Shown piece by piece: positions 28,042-38,301 of a stretch of DNA of 64,000 bases. This DNA is from an uncultured Ruminococcus sp. (GTDB lineage Bacteria; Bacillota; Clostridia; Oscillospirales; Ruminococcaceae): the NCBI RefSeq assembly GCF_946415235.1, contig NZ_CAMKRR010000008.1, positions 1 through 64,000 on the forward strand. Direction: 5' to 3'. The position numbers and the translations under genes are program-made. The stretch's first letter is position 1. Each line of letters opens with the position of its first letter. The notes below the pieces were generated by a model. It worked only from the letters and a program-made list of their open reading frames with translations. It was not told where the DNA came from and searched no databases.

Positions 28042-28809
28042 ATGAGTACGATAAAAGAGCTGTACGCATACAGACAAATGATAATCAGCCTTGTGAAAAA
28101 GGACCTGCGCGGACGCTACAAGGGCTCGGTGCTGGGCTTCATGTGGACCTTCATCAATCCTCTTTTTCAGCTGATAGTCTACACTATAGTTTTCGAGCAT
28201 ATACTTGATGCCACTGTGGATAAGTATTACCTTTACCTGTTTGTTGCGCTGATACCGTGGATATTCTTCTCCTCTGCCATAACAACGGGAGCAGCTTCCG
28301 TTCTGGCACAGAAGGAACTTGTTAAGAAGATATACTTCCCGAGAATGGTAATACCCATATCCTATGTGACCAGCTGCTTTGTGAATATGCTGCTGAGCTT
28401 CATAGTGGTATTTGCGGTCATAATCGTAACGGGAACAGGCTTCAACTTCCTTGCACTGCTTACGCTTCCTGTAATTATGATAGTGGAATATATCTTTGCG
28501 CTGGGAATGTCCCTGCTGACCTCGGCTGTCACCGTTTATTTCAGGGACCTCGAGCATATCCTCAGTATTGTGGCTATGGCGTGGATGTACATGACTCCTA
28601 TCGTGTATACAGTGCCTCCGCAGTATGAAAAGTATTTCAGGCTCAACCCCATGACACATATAATCGAATGCTACAGGACAGTGCTCTACAATAAGCAGGT
28701 ACCCGACCTATCCACTCTTCTGCTGGCGGCAGGACTGGGAGTATTCTTCCTTATATTCGGCGCAATGGTATTCAACAAGCTTCAAAGGCATTTTGCGGAG
28801 GAACTCTGA
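28042..28809 (+). CDS. ABC-2 type polysaccharide/polyol-phosphate export permease (Wzm-like)
   Basis: DLRGRYKGSVLGFMWTFINPLFQLIVYTIVF and LNPMTHIIECYRTVLYN motifs. Confidence 0.92.
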   Translation: MSTIKELYAYRQMIISLVKKDLRGRYKGSVLGFMWTFINPLFQLIVYTIVFEHILDATVDKYYLYLFVALIPWIFFSSAITTGAASVLAQKELVKKIYFPRMVIPISYVTSCFVNMLLSFIVVFAVIIVTGTGFNFLALLTLPVIMIVEYIFALGMSLLTSAVTVYFRDLEHILSIVAMAWMYMTPIVYTVPPQYEKYFRLNPMTHIIECYRTVLYNKQVPDLSTLLLAAGLGVFFLIFGAMVFNKLQRHFAEEL

Positions 28810-30062
28810 TGGCAGGAAATGAAATTGCAATAGAAGTAAAAGACGTGACCAAGAGCTTCAAGGTATACCTTGACAAGGGTTCACAGCTCAAGGAAAGGCT
28901 CCTTTCCTTCAAAAGAAACAGATATGAGGAGCGCAGGGTGCTCAGGGGCATCAGCTTTAAGGTGAATAAGGGCGAGGCTATCGGTCTTATAGGCAGGAAC
29001 GGCTGCGGAAAGAGCACAACTCTAAAGCTCCTCACGAGGATAATGTATCCCGATTCGGGAACGATTAAGCTGAACGGAAGAGTTTCCAGCCTTATCGAGC
29101 TCGGTGCGGGCTTCCACCCCGATATGAGCGGCAGGGAGAACATCTACACCAATGCTTCCATATTCGGACTTACAAAAAAGGAAATAGACGCGAGACTTAA
29201 CGATATAATCGAGTTCTCCGAGCTGGAGCGGTACATTGATAATCCTGTCCGCACCTATTCCTCGGGTATGTATATGCGTCTGGCTTTCTCCGTAGCCATA
29301 AACGTGGACGCGGATATACTCCTCATTGACGAGATACTTGCAGTGGGCGACGCAAACTTTCAGGCGAAATGCTTCGCAAAGCTCAAGGAGATAAAAAAAC
29401 AGGGAACTACCATAGTCATCGTTTCCCACGCTCTCAGTCAGATAGAGCAGATATGCGACCGCTCCATATGGATATATGACGGTCTTATCCGCTCAGAGGG
29501 CGCCCCTAAGGACGTTGACCTTGAATATCTTGACTTTATGAGCCTTGAAATGCAGAAGACCATGAATACTGGCAATTCAATGGGCGAGTGCGAGACGGAA
29601 CGACACGGCAACGGCAATGCTCGTATCGAAAAGGTCTCATCATTCAGCTCTGAGGGCGAGGAACAGACAGTTTTCCGCACAGGAGAGAGCATAGTTTTCA
29701 AAATCGACTACAGCGTCAGGGAAAAGGTGGAGGACGCGGTATTCGGTCTCGGAGTGTTCAACAGCAATGGCGTATCCTGCTACGGCACCAACACGAGGAT
29801 AGACCGCTTCGGCATATATGATATCTCAAAGGACGGTACGACGGAGATAGTTCTGGAGAACGTGCCGCTGCTGCCCGATGTCTATACCCTTGATTTCACC
29901 ATAGAGTGCGGCGACGGCATACCCGTCGATTACTGCCGTCATATATACAAGATAGAGATTCTGTCGAGTGTGGGCGACGTCGGAGTGGCAAGGATAAAAC
30001 ACAGCTTTCTGCTTGACGATAATGTGGATAATAAAGCAAAAGCGACCGAAAGGATAAAATGA
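28809..30062 (+). CDS. ABC transporter ATP-binding protein with C-terminal Wzt-like carbohydrate-binding domain
   Basis: GLIGRNGCGKSTTLKLL Walker A, VRTYSSGMYMRLAFSVA signature; C-terminal beta-rich extension with NGVSCYGTNTRID. Confidence 0.92.
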   Translation: MAGNEIAIEVKDVTKSFKVYLDKGSQLKERLLSFKRNRYEERRVLRGISFKVNKGEAIGLIGRNGCGKSTTLKLLTRIMYPDSGTIKLNGRVSSLIELGAGFHPDMSGRENIYTNASIFGLTKKEIDARLNDIIEFSELERYIDNPVRTYSSGMYMRLAFSVAINVDADILLIDEILAVGDANFQAKCFAKLKEIKKQGTTIVIVSHALSQIEQICDRSIWIYDGLIRSEGAPKDVDLEYLDFMSLEMQKTMNTGNSMGECETERHGNGNARIEKVSSFSSEGEEQTVFRTGESIVFKIDYSVREKVEDAVFGLGVFNSNGVSCYGTNTRIDRFGIYDISKDGTTEIVLENVPLLPDVYTLDFTIECGDGIPVDYCRHIYKIEILSSVGDVGVARIKHSFLLDDNVDNKAKATERIK

Positions 30063-30515
30063 ATGGACAATAGCATCAATATAGAACAGATAATGGCTGA
30101 TATCAAGAAGGAGATAAGGGAAAAGGGCCTTACACCGGATATGCTCAGTTTTGAGGACATCCCCTACAAAAAGACAGCTCAGGGCGGCTCGCCTGCGGAG
30201 GCTCTCGACTATGTGACCGCTCATTACTATGTGCAGCCAAATAAGGAGTTCAAGGGCAATCGCGTAAAGACATTCTTCAAAAGGGCTGTACGCAGGATCA
30301 TGAGGTTCTATGTGGAACCCATAGTCATGGAGCAGAATGACTTCAACGCAAATACTGCCACGATAATAAAGGCGATATCCGAGGACAAGTCAAAGGATAT
30401 GTGCAGCAGAGTGGATACCCTCGAAATAGTGAACAAGGAGCTCATGAAGCGCCTTGACAGGCTGGAGCGTGAAAACCAAGAGCTCCGCAGCATTATCGCA
30501 AAGGGGCAGTCGTAA
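30063..30515 (+). CDS. Coiled-coil protein in the polysaccharide cluster (150 aa)
   Basis: N-terminal INIEQIMADIKKEIREKG motif and C-terminal coiled coil MCSRVDTLEIVNKELMKRLDRLERENQELRSII; overlaps neighbouring genes. Confidence 0.75.
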   Translation: MDNSINIEQIMADIKKEIREKGLTPDMLSFEDIPYKKTAQGGSPAEALDYVTAHYYVQPNKEFKGNRVKTFFKRAVRRIMRFYVEPIVMEQNDFNANTATIIKAISEDKSKDMCSRVDTLEIVNKELMKRLDRLERENQELRSIIAKGQS

Positions 30516-31600
30516 TGCGCGTAGTACAGCTCCTTCCCACTCTCTCCTTCGGCGACGCCATAGGCAATGATACCATCGCCCTCAGGGACGTTATAAAGGA
30601 GATGGGCTATGCCACGGAAATATACGCCGAGAATATCGACAAAAGGCTCCCCGAGGACATAGCAAGGAAAACGGATAAGCTCCGCGACCTGAAAAAAGAC
30701 GATGTTCTCATATATCACAAGTCCACGGGCACAGACCTCACTTTTAAGATAGAAGGGTACAAGTGCCGCAGGATAATGGTATACCACAATATAACGCCTT
30801 CCGAGTTTTTCCGCTCCTACAGCATACCCGCAACACAGCTCACAGAGCTGGGCTACAAGGGCGTAGACTTTCTGCGGGATAAGGTGGACTACGTTATGGC
30901 GGACTCGTCATTCAATAAGAATGAGCTTCTTAAGAGAGGATATACCTGTCCCATAGATGTCCGCCCCATACTCATAAAGTTTGAGGACTACAGGCAGACG
31001 CCCGACGAAGCTGCGGTAAAAAAATACCGCGACGGCAAAAAAAACCTTGTCTTTGTGGGACGTATAGCTCCGAACAAGAAGCAGGAAAATATCATAAGAG
31101 CATTTTACTGCTACAAGAAGCTCAACCCCGAGTCAAGGCTCATACTTGTGGGTTCTTCAAGGGGCATGGAGAACTATCACGAGCGCCTTGTGAAGTACGC
31201 AAAGGCTCTCGGCATAGGGGACGACGTAATCTTCCCGGGACATATAAAATTCAGCGAGATACTGGCTTATTATCATGTTGCGGACGCATTTGTCTGCATG
31301 AGCGAGCATGAGGGGTTCTGCGTACCTCTTGTGGAAGCCATGTTTTTCGATATACCAATAATAGCATACGATACCAGTGCTATATCCGACACCCTCGGCG
31401 GCAGCGGAGTGCTCCTTGACGATAACTCCCCCGAATTTGCGGCGGCGGTAATTGACAGGGTGCTCACAGACGAAAAGCTCCGCGAAAGCATTATCGCAGG
31501 ACAGCGCAGACGCCTTGAGGACTTTTCCTACGAGCGCGTGAGAGCTGTGTTTGAAAAGGAGCTCAGAGGCTTCATAGAGGGCAGAAAAGACAGCATATAA
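30515..31600 (+). CDS. Glycosyltransferase family 4
   Basis: FVGRIAPNKKQENIIRAF and SEHEGFCVPLVEAMFFDIPIIAYD. Confidence 0.92.
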   Translation: MRVVQLLPTLSFGDAIGNDTIALRDVIKEMGYATEIYAENIDKRLPEDIARKTDKLRDLKKDDVLIYHKSTGTDLTFKIEGYKCRRIMVYHNITPSEFFRSYSIPATQLTELGYKGVDFLRDKVDYVMADSSFNKNELLKRGYTCPIDVRPILIKFEDYRQTPDEAAVKKYRDGKKNLVFVGRIAPNKKQENIIRAFYCYKKLNPESRLILVGSSRGMENYHERLVKYAKALGIGDDVIFPGHIKFSEILAYYHVADAFVCMSEHEGFCVPLVEAMFFDIPIIAYDTSAISDTLGGSGVLLDDNSPEFAAAVIDRVLTDEKLRESIIAGQRRRLEDFSYERVRAVFEKELRGFIEGRKDSI

Positions 31601-31611
31601 AGGATCAGGAA

Positions 31612-32811
31612 ATGAAAAAGATAGGATTTGTTATCCCATGGTACAGTGAAAAGATACCCGGCGGAGCGGAAATGGAGCTCCGCGGGCTTACGACTCATCT
31701 TCACGAAGCAGGGATAGAGATAGAGATGCTCAGCACTTGTGTAAAGGAGTTCTCCGCAGACTGGAACGAGAACTATTTCAGCGAGGGCACGGACACTGTA
31801 CACGGCTTCACCATAAGGCGCTTCAAGGTGAGAAAGCGCAATACAAAGGCTTTTGACGCGGTAAACGCAAAGCTTATGAAAAATCTGCCCGTTTCTCCCG
31901 ACGAGCAGCGCATATACACTGAGGAAATGGTGAACAGCCCCGACCTGTGCGAGTATATAAGGACCCACAGCGATGAGTACAGCCTTTTTGTGTTCATACC
32001 CTATATGTTCGGAACTACCTTTCACGGCTTGCAGGTATGCCCCGAAAAATCGGTGCTCATACCATGCTTTCACGACGAGCCCTATGTGTATATGGACATA
32101 TTCAAGCCCGTTTTCGAGAACATAGGCGGCATCATCTACCATGCACAGCCCGAGTACGAGCTCGCTAACCGCGTTTTTGACATGAGCCGCGTAAAGCAGG
32201 GCTGTCTCGGGGAGGGAGTATACACCGAGCTCACAAGCAATGCCGCTGATTTCAGGAGCAAATTCGGCATAGACAGTCCCTTTGTGATATACGCGGGACG
32301 AAAGGACGAGGGAAAGAACGTCCACACCCTTGTGAAGTATTTCTCGGAATACGTAAAGCGCCGTGACAGCGATCTTAAGCTCATACTCATCGGCGGCGGC
32401 AATATAGAACTCCCTGCCGACCTTGTAAGGCAGAAGAGGATAATCGACCTCGGCTTCATAGACCTGCAGGACAAGTACAACGCTCAGGCGGCGGCGGAAT
32501 TCCTCTGCCAGCCCTCAAGGAACGAGAGCTTTTCCCTTGTTATCATGGAAAGCTGGCTCTGCGGCAGACCTGTCCTTGTAAACAGCGGCTGCGCTGTAAC
32601 GAAGAATTTCGCTTCCGAGTCAAACGGCGGCTTGTACTTTGAAGACTATTTCGAGTTTGAGGGCTGTACGGACTGGTTCCTGAACAATAAGGAAAAAGCA
32701 GCACAGATGGGCGATAACGGCAGGAACTATGTCCGCAGCAATTTTGCATGGGATGTTATAGTCGATAAATATATGAAGTTTTTCAGAGAAGTAAGCGGTG
32801 ATAAGGAATAA
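31612..32811 (+). CDS. Glycosyltransferase family 4
   Basis: GGAEMELRGLTTHL, YAGRKDEGKNVHTLVKYF, SRNESFSLVIMESWLCGRPVLV. Confidence 0.9.
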   Translation: MKKIGFVIPWYSEKIPGGAEMELRGLTTHLHEAGIEIEMLSTCVKEFSADWNENYFSEGTDTVHGFTIRRFKVRKRNTKAFDAVNAKLMKNLPVSPDEQRIYTEEMVNSPDLCEYIRTHSDEYSLFVFIPYMFGTTFHGLQVCPEKSVLIPCFHDEPYVYMDIFKPVFENIGGIIYHAQPEYELANRVFDMSRVKQGCLGEGVYTELTSNAADFRSKFGIDSPFVIYAGRKDEGKNVHTLVKYFSEYVKRRDSDLKLILIGGGNIELPADLVRQKRIIDLGFIDLQDKYNAQAAAEFLCQPSRNESFSLVIMESWLCGRPVLVNSGCAVTKNFASESNGGLYFEDYFEFEGCTDWFLNNKEKAAQMGDNGRNYVRSNFAWDVIVDKYMKFFREVSGDKE

Positions 32812-33980
32812 TGAAAAGGATAGCTCTTGTCAATCAGAGGTACGGACTTGAGGTGAACGGCGGCTCGGAGTACTACACGCGGCTCATCGCGGAAAGGCTC
32901 ACGGACAGCTATGAGGTCGATGTGATAACCACAAAGGCTCTTGAATATACAACATGGGAAGACTACTACGAAAAAGACGAGGAAATGATAAACGGAGTAA
33001 GAGTGCTCCGTTTTCCTGTTGCAAAGAAACGCGCAAAGCACTTCGGCAGGTATAATAAAAAGTATCTCCGCGCGAAAAAATATAATACAGAAACGGAAAA
33101 GGTATGGTTCGAGAAGCAGGGGCCCTACTGTCCCGCGGCTGTAGACTATATCCGCGAAAACAAGGACCGATACGACGTATTTATCTTCGTTACCTACCTT
33201 TATTACCTTACGGTGACGGGACTTCCCGAGGTGGCTGACAAGGCGGTGCTGATACCTACAGCTCACGAAGAACCCTATATCCATTTCAAGACCTTTGAGA
33301 AGCTTTTCACGCTCCCGAGAGCTTATATCTTTCTTACCGACGAGGAAAAAGCATTGGTGCAGGGACTTTTTCGCTGTGAGGACATTCCCTGCCGAGTAAT
33401 GGGTACGGGAGTTGAGATACCCTGCAAGCCCGATGCGGCGGCTTTCAGAAAGAAGTTCGGCATTGACGGAGACTATGTGATATATGTGGGACGTATCGAC
33501 GAGGGAAAGAACTGCCCTGCCATGTTCAGATACTTCCTTGAATACAAGAAGCGCCGCCCCGAAAGCGGCCTTAAGCTGGTCCTCATGGGAAAGCAGGTCT
33601 GCGATATCCCCAAGGACAAGGATATAATAAGCCTCGGCTTTGTCAGCGAGGAGGACAAATTCAGCGGCATTTCAGGTGCGAAATGCCTGTGGCTGCCCTC
33701 AAATTTCGAGAGCCTTTCCATATCCGTCCTCGAAGCTATGACACTTTCCGTACCCGTTATTGTCAACGGCGTGTGCGAGGTGCTGAAGGGCCACTGCATA
33801 AAGAGCAACGGCGGACTGTACTACACGCGCTATTTCGAGTTTGAAGGCATACTGGACTATATCTTCTCCCACGAAAGGGAGTACGGGATAATGTGCAGCA
33901 ACGCAAAGGAGTACATCGAAAAGAACTACCGCTGGGACGTTATCATGAACGGCTTTAAGGAGGTCATCGACAGCATATGA
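32811..33980 (+). CDS. Glycosyltransferase family 4, paralogue of the upstream gene
   Basis: GGSEYYTRLIAERL, YVGRIDEGKNCPAMFRYF, NFESLSISVLEAMTLSVPVIV. Confidence 0.9.
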   Translation: MKRIALVNQRYGLEVNGGSEYYTRLIAERLTDSYEVDVITTKALEYTTWEDYYEKDEEMINGVRVLRFPVAKKRAKHFGRYNKKYLRAKKYNTETEKVWFEKQGPYCPAAVDYIRENKDRYDVFIFVTYLYYLTVTGLPEVADKAVLIPTAHEEPYIHFKTFEKLFTLPRAYIFLTDEEKALVQGLFRCEDIPCRVMGTGVEIPCKPDAAAFRKKFGIDGDYVIYVGRIDEGKNCPAMFRYFLEYKKRRPESGLKLVLMGKQVCDIPKDKDIISLGFVSEEDKFSGISGAKCLWLPSNFESLSISVLEAMTLSVPVIVNGVCEVLKGHCIKSNGGLYYTRYFEFEGILDYIFSHEREYGIMCSNAKEYIEKNYRWDVIMNGFKEVIDSI

Positions 33981-35722
33981 GTCAGGAAAAGAAGAAGCGC
34001 AGACTGCCTGCCTTTGAGCCGCAGTACATTGTTACGCTGATACTGGCGGCAGTTGTTGCATTCCTCAACTGCGGCATTATCAAGGAGTGCTACAGCCCTT
34101 TCGTTTTCAACGACGAAATGGGCTACTGGATGCACGCGGCGGAGTTCGCAGGTCTTGACTGGAGCGGCGTGTCGGAAACCGTTGGGTGGTATTCCTATGG
34201 CTACAGCCTGCTGCTCGCACCGCTTATAAGGATATTTTCGGATGCGGTAACGCTTTACCGTGCGGCGCTGGTGCTCAACGTAGTCATGGTCGTCGCCTGC
34301 TATTTCATGTTCGTTTACATAATCAGGAAGCTTTTCCCGAAGCTTGAGGTGCTGCCTGCAAGCGCGGCTGCGGCGGCAGGTATACTCTATACCTCCTATC
34401 AGTTCAACTCGGGCATTGCTTGGTCGGAGACCGCTCTTCTCATGGCTGTCACCATAGTCGTACTGCTCATGGCAAGGGCGCTTGAAAAGCCGACCTGCCT
34501 TAATATGGGCTGCCTCGGACTGTTCACCGCTTATATGTACATGGTCCATAACAGGACCGTCGGCATAGTCGCTTCCGTGGTATTTGTTATACTGATTGCT
34601 GTTGTCTGCAAAAAGCTCACGCTAAAAAACTTCGGTTTATTTGCAGCTGTACTTGCAGCCGGCTTCATTGCTGACAGGCTCATAAAAGCGCATCTGGAAA
34701 AGGTTTTCTGGAGCAACGGTGCGGAAGGCAACGACGCTGACAGTGTGCTGGGAAAGCTCAAAGGAGCACTTACCTCGGGTGAGGAGCTGCGAAAGCTCAT
34801 AGGAGTAATGTCGGGACAGCTCTTTGCAATCACGGCAAGTACTTTCTGCCTTGTTCTGTTCGCCCTTGTCATTATGGCAAGAAGGGGCGCTGTTGGACTT
34901 TATAAAGCAAAAAAAGCCGTAAAGGGCGGAAAAAAGCTTTCGGAAGCTGCTGACAGCAGATATCTGGTGTTCCTGTTTATTTTCTGCGCCTTTGTTTCAA
35001 CTTACCTCATAAGCAGCATATTCATGCTCGGCTTCGAGCGCATAGACCATATCATCTATACGCGGTATTTCGATATCCTGTCGGGAATACTCATAATGAT
35101 CGGCATATGCTTCCTTTTTGAGGCGGAAAAGAGCGATATTATCGCGGCAATGTTCGTACCGCTCATAATGAGGGTATGTGTCGGCAAAGCAAACTACATG
35201 ATGACCATACTCAGCGACCCTACCTTCAATAAGGTATGTGCTCCGCCGCTTTGTCAGCTTTTCGAGAACAACGGCATAAACTTCCATGCGTACTTCAACT
35301 ATGCGGTGTCATGGTTCTTTGCGTTTATGATCGTATCATGCCTTTTCAAGTGGAAAAAGCTGAGCATATACTTCTGCTCGGCAGTATGTGCGGTGATTTT
35401 CAGCATGAATACTCCGAGTGCAAGGGAAGCTATATACGTATTCCAGCGTAATTATGAGGGGGACAGGGCCCTCTGTGACAGAGTCAGGGAGCTGCCCGAA
35501 AAAACAATATATGTTACGTCGGACGCAGGCAATTTCATAGCATTTTTGCAGTATGAAATGAAGGACGTCCGTGTGGAGCTTGCGGACACGGCTGAGGATA
35601 TCGACGGCGAGGGATATCTGTTTGCACGGAGCGAGGATGCGGAAAGATTTGAAGGCTGTCAGAAAGTGGATAATTCGGACAGGCTTGATGTTTATCTGAT
35701 AAAACAGAAAAATAGCCGTTAG
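33977..35722 (+). CDS. Polytopic membrane protein, GT-C-like (function uncertain)
   Basis: About a dozen hydrophobic segments in 581 aa within a polysaccharide cluster; 4 nt overlap with the upstream GT. Confidence 0.7.
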   Translation: MSQEKKKRRLPAFEPQYIVTLILAAVVAFLNCGIIKECYSPFVFNDEMGYWMHAAEFAGLDWSGVSETVGWYSYGYSLLLAPLIRIFSDAVTLYRAALVLNVVMVVACYFMFVYIIRKLFPKLEVLPASAAAAAGILYTSYQFNSGIAWSETALLMAVTIVVLLMARALEKPTCLNMGCLGLFTAYMYMVHNRTVGIVASVVFVILIAVVCKKLTLKNFGLFAAVLAAGFIADRLIKAHLEKVFWSNGAEGNDADSVLGKLKGALTSGEELRKLIGVMSGQLFAITASTFCLVLFALVIMARRGAVGLYKAKKAVKGGKKLSEAADSRYLVFLFIFCAFVSTYLISSIFMLGFERIDHIIYTRYFDILSGILIMIGICFLFEAEKSDIIAAMFVPLIMRVCVGKANYMMTILSDPTFNKVCAPPLCQLFENNGINFHAYFNYAVSWFFAFMIVSCLFKWKKLSIYFCSAVCAVIFSMNTPSAREAIYVFQRNYEGDRALCDRVRELPEKTIYVTSDAGNFIAFLQYEMKDVRVELADTAEDIDGEGYLFARSEDAERFEGCQKVDNSDRLDVYLIKQKNSR

Positions 35723-35750
35723 TTATTGTAATAAAAACAATCAGGGGGGA

Positions 35751-38288
35751 GTGAGAAAAGGGATGTTATTGCCGGCGTTTTGCTTTGCGGGAGTTTTATT
35801 TGCTCTCTTTGGTTCTGTTATATGGCTGAGAGGAAAGAATGTTATCGAAGCTGCTGTTATCGGCATAGTATTTTGGTTTTTTACGCATATTTTTGCGAGT
35901 ATGGTACTTTTTGCCGTTGACGAGTATAATATTATCCGTGCTGCATTCGGAGCAATGGTCATCAGCGCGTCAGCAATGGCTGCCGCACTGTATGTACAAA
36001 GGAGAGCAGTATCACGGGAAAAGAAGCTTTTTGGCGTCAGCTTTTCCTTGAACGAGATGCTGATCCCGATAATAATAAGCATCCTTGCACTCCCTTTTGT
36101 CCTGCAAAAAAACGAATTCTTCGGTATGGGACAGGATCAGGGCGTCTACCAGATACAGGCTGTTTATTTTATAAACGGAGACACCAAAAGACAGAAGGAT
36201 ATGTCGGAGTATTATGAGCTGGAGACCGATCACGAGCGTGATTTCTATGAAGAAGCTATGCGTTCGGTAAATATCGGTTATGATATCCCGCCTGAAGACT
36301 ATCCCGAAACGTCTTATGATAAGAATGTCGGGAAGGTTTCGGGAATATTTCACGGTATACCTGCATACACGGCTTTACTTGCATTGTGCGGAAAGCTTTT
36401 CGGTCTTTCACATATGCAGGATTTTGAGACCGTATTATTCATATGCCTTATCTTTCTTGTTTACTTCATATGCGGGCATCTTAAACTGAAAAAGTCAGCT
36501 TCGGTGTGTGCTTGTGCTGTTACGGCATTTTCGCCCATAGTTATATGGTCGGCAAAGTCTGCGCTCACAGAAATGATGCTTGCCATGATACCTGCGGTGT
36601 TCCTTTATTTTATTACCGATGATGATGCGCCTGCAAACAAGGGGTTATCGGTTATACCTGTATTTGTGTTTGGCTGCTTCCATGTTTCGTTCTATACTGT
36701 GCTGCCGATGTTCATACTGATATACGGAGGGATGTATGTATTTACGCGGGAAAAGCGATATGCGGTATTTATGCCTGTTATAACAGCTTTTTATGCTGTG
36801 AGCTTCCTGATTATGAGGCATATACAGCCCGTTTATGTATTGAAGAACTATGATCCTCTATATGTCGGCGGTATCAGTATCTATAATGTCAGCACACTGG
36901 TGCTTGCGGTCTCGGCTGCGGCATTGATCGCTGTGACGGGTTTTGCTGTGTTCATAGGCAAACGAACGAAAGGTGATTTCAGCAAAGAAGTTTTTTTGAG
37001 AAAGATCTCGGATTCGGGCAAATTCCTGCTTTTGCTCAGGATAATGCTGATGATCCCCTGTATATCCATAGTTGGTGTATTCATTATAAATACCGATTTT
37101 AAGCAGGCAGCCTATTCATCACTGTTCGGATTTGTAATAAACGCAGGAACTGCATTTTTTATACTTGGTTTTCTTGTTTCCGTAAAGAATGTGAAGTATT
37201 TTGCGGAAAGCACTTCCCGTCTGGTGTTATTCATAATGTTTTTTTACTGTGTGCTGATCTACTCGGCATTTTTACGCAGGGATATGCCGTATTATTACTA
37301 CTATGCAAGGTATATCACGCCGTATGTATCTGTAGCAGTGATCTATGCTGCGGCGGCGCTCGATAAACACGGCATCAGGCTTACTGTGCCGGCAGCTGCG
37401 GTCAGCCTTCTGTGTGTGGCGGGCTTTGATAAGAACCTCATGCTGAATAAGGATGATACCCTTGTCGAATGGAGCATTATCGAGGACCTTGCAGATAACA
37501 TAAGTGAGAAGGACTGCGTGGTAATATCCGATGATTATTCAAAGAGACTGTGGCTGGTACTCAGAAATATGACAGGTGCCGGATTATATCCCATGGATAA
37601 TGATGACAGCGGTCAGCTTGACAGGCTCGCGGCACGTTATGGGTGTGTTGACGTACTGACAAGGGAAAAACTGAATGACGGATTTTCACCTGTCTATATG
37701 AACAAAAATCATATAAGCAATGATGAATTCACAGATATGGGGAAGCTCCTGCCGTTACCAAAGAGCTTTTTTAAAGAGACCGAAGATGTGAGACTTTATT
37801 CCTATGATAAAAACCGGTATCTTTATACAGCGGTAAAGGATCATGGGAAAATGGACGGTGTAACAGAGACGGTCGGTGATCTCTGCTGGACAAACGAAGA
37901 AACTGCCGGTATAAGGTGCAGTCTGCCGGCAGATGATTATGAGCTCACTGTTGAATTAGGCTGTGAGATACCTTTGGACAGGATAAAAAGCGGAAAGAAC
38001 GAGATAAAGGTGTTGCTTAACGGTAATGAGATCGGAAAAAGTACCATAACTCCCGAAAACAACGGCAAAGCACTGCATTTCAGCGTAAACAGCCATTTCA
38101 TGAATGACGGAGAAAATGAGCTGTGCATCAGCGGCAGCTTATGGCAGGCAGGGCTCATGGATATATCCGATACATCAAAGCTGCCTCTTCATTTTGACGG
38201 ATACGGAAGATTCTACCTTAATCCCATATATTCCGAAAAGATCGGCATACCTATAAGAAGTGTCCGTTTTACTCCTGTTTCACGATGA
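35751..38288 (+). CDS. Large polytopic membrane protein with C-terminal soluble domain (845 aa)
   Basis: Multiple TM segments then a beta-rich C-terminus; GTG start; base composition looks more AT-rich than its neighbours. Confidence 0.7.
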   Translation: MRKGMLLPAFCFAGVLFALFGSVIWLRGKNVIEAAVIGIVFWFFTHIFASMVLFAVDEYNIIRAAFGAMVISASAMAAALYVQRRAVSREKKLFGVSFSLNEMLIPIIISILALPFVLQKNEFFGMGQDQGVYQIQAVYFINGDTKRQKDMSEYYELETDHERDFYEEAMRSVNIGYDIPPEDYPETSYDKNVGKVSGIFHGIPAYTALLALCGKLFGLSHMQDFETVLFICLIFLVYFICGHLKLKKSASVCACAVTAFSPIVIWSAKSALTEMMLAMIPAVFLYFITDDDAPANKGLSVIPVFVFGCFHVSFYTVLPMFILIYGGMYVFTREKRYAVFMPVITAFYAVSFLIMRHIQPVYVLKNYDPLYVGGISIYNVSTLVLAVSAAALIAVTGFAVFIGKRTKGDFSKEVFLRKISDSGKFLLLLRIMLMIPCISIVGVFIINTDFKQAAYSSLFGFVINAGTAFFILGFLVSVKNVKYFAESTSRLVLFIMFFYCVLIYSAFLRRDMPYYYYYARYITPYVSVAVIYAAAALDKHGIRLTVPAAAVSLLCVAGFDKNLMLNKDDTLVEWSIIEDLADNISEKDCVVISDDYSKRLWLVLRNMTGAGLYPMDNDDSGQLDRLAARYGCVDVLTREKLNDGFSPVYMNKNHISNDEFTDMGKLLPLPKSFFKETEDVRLYSYDKNRYLYTAVKDHGKMDGVTETVGDLCWTNEETAGIRCSLPADDYELTVELGCEIPLDRIKSGKNEIKVLLNGNEIGKSTITPENNGKALHFSVNSHFMNDGENELCISGSLWQAGLMDISDTSKLPLHFDGYGRFYLNPIYSEKIGIPIRSVRFTPVSR

Positions 38289-38301
38289 AAGGAAGAATAA
38301 T

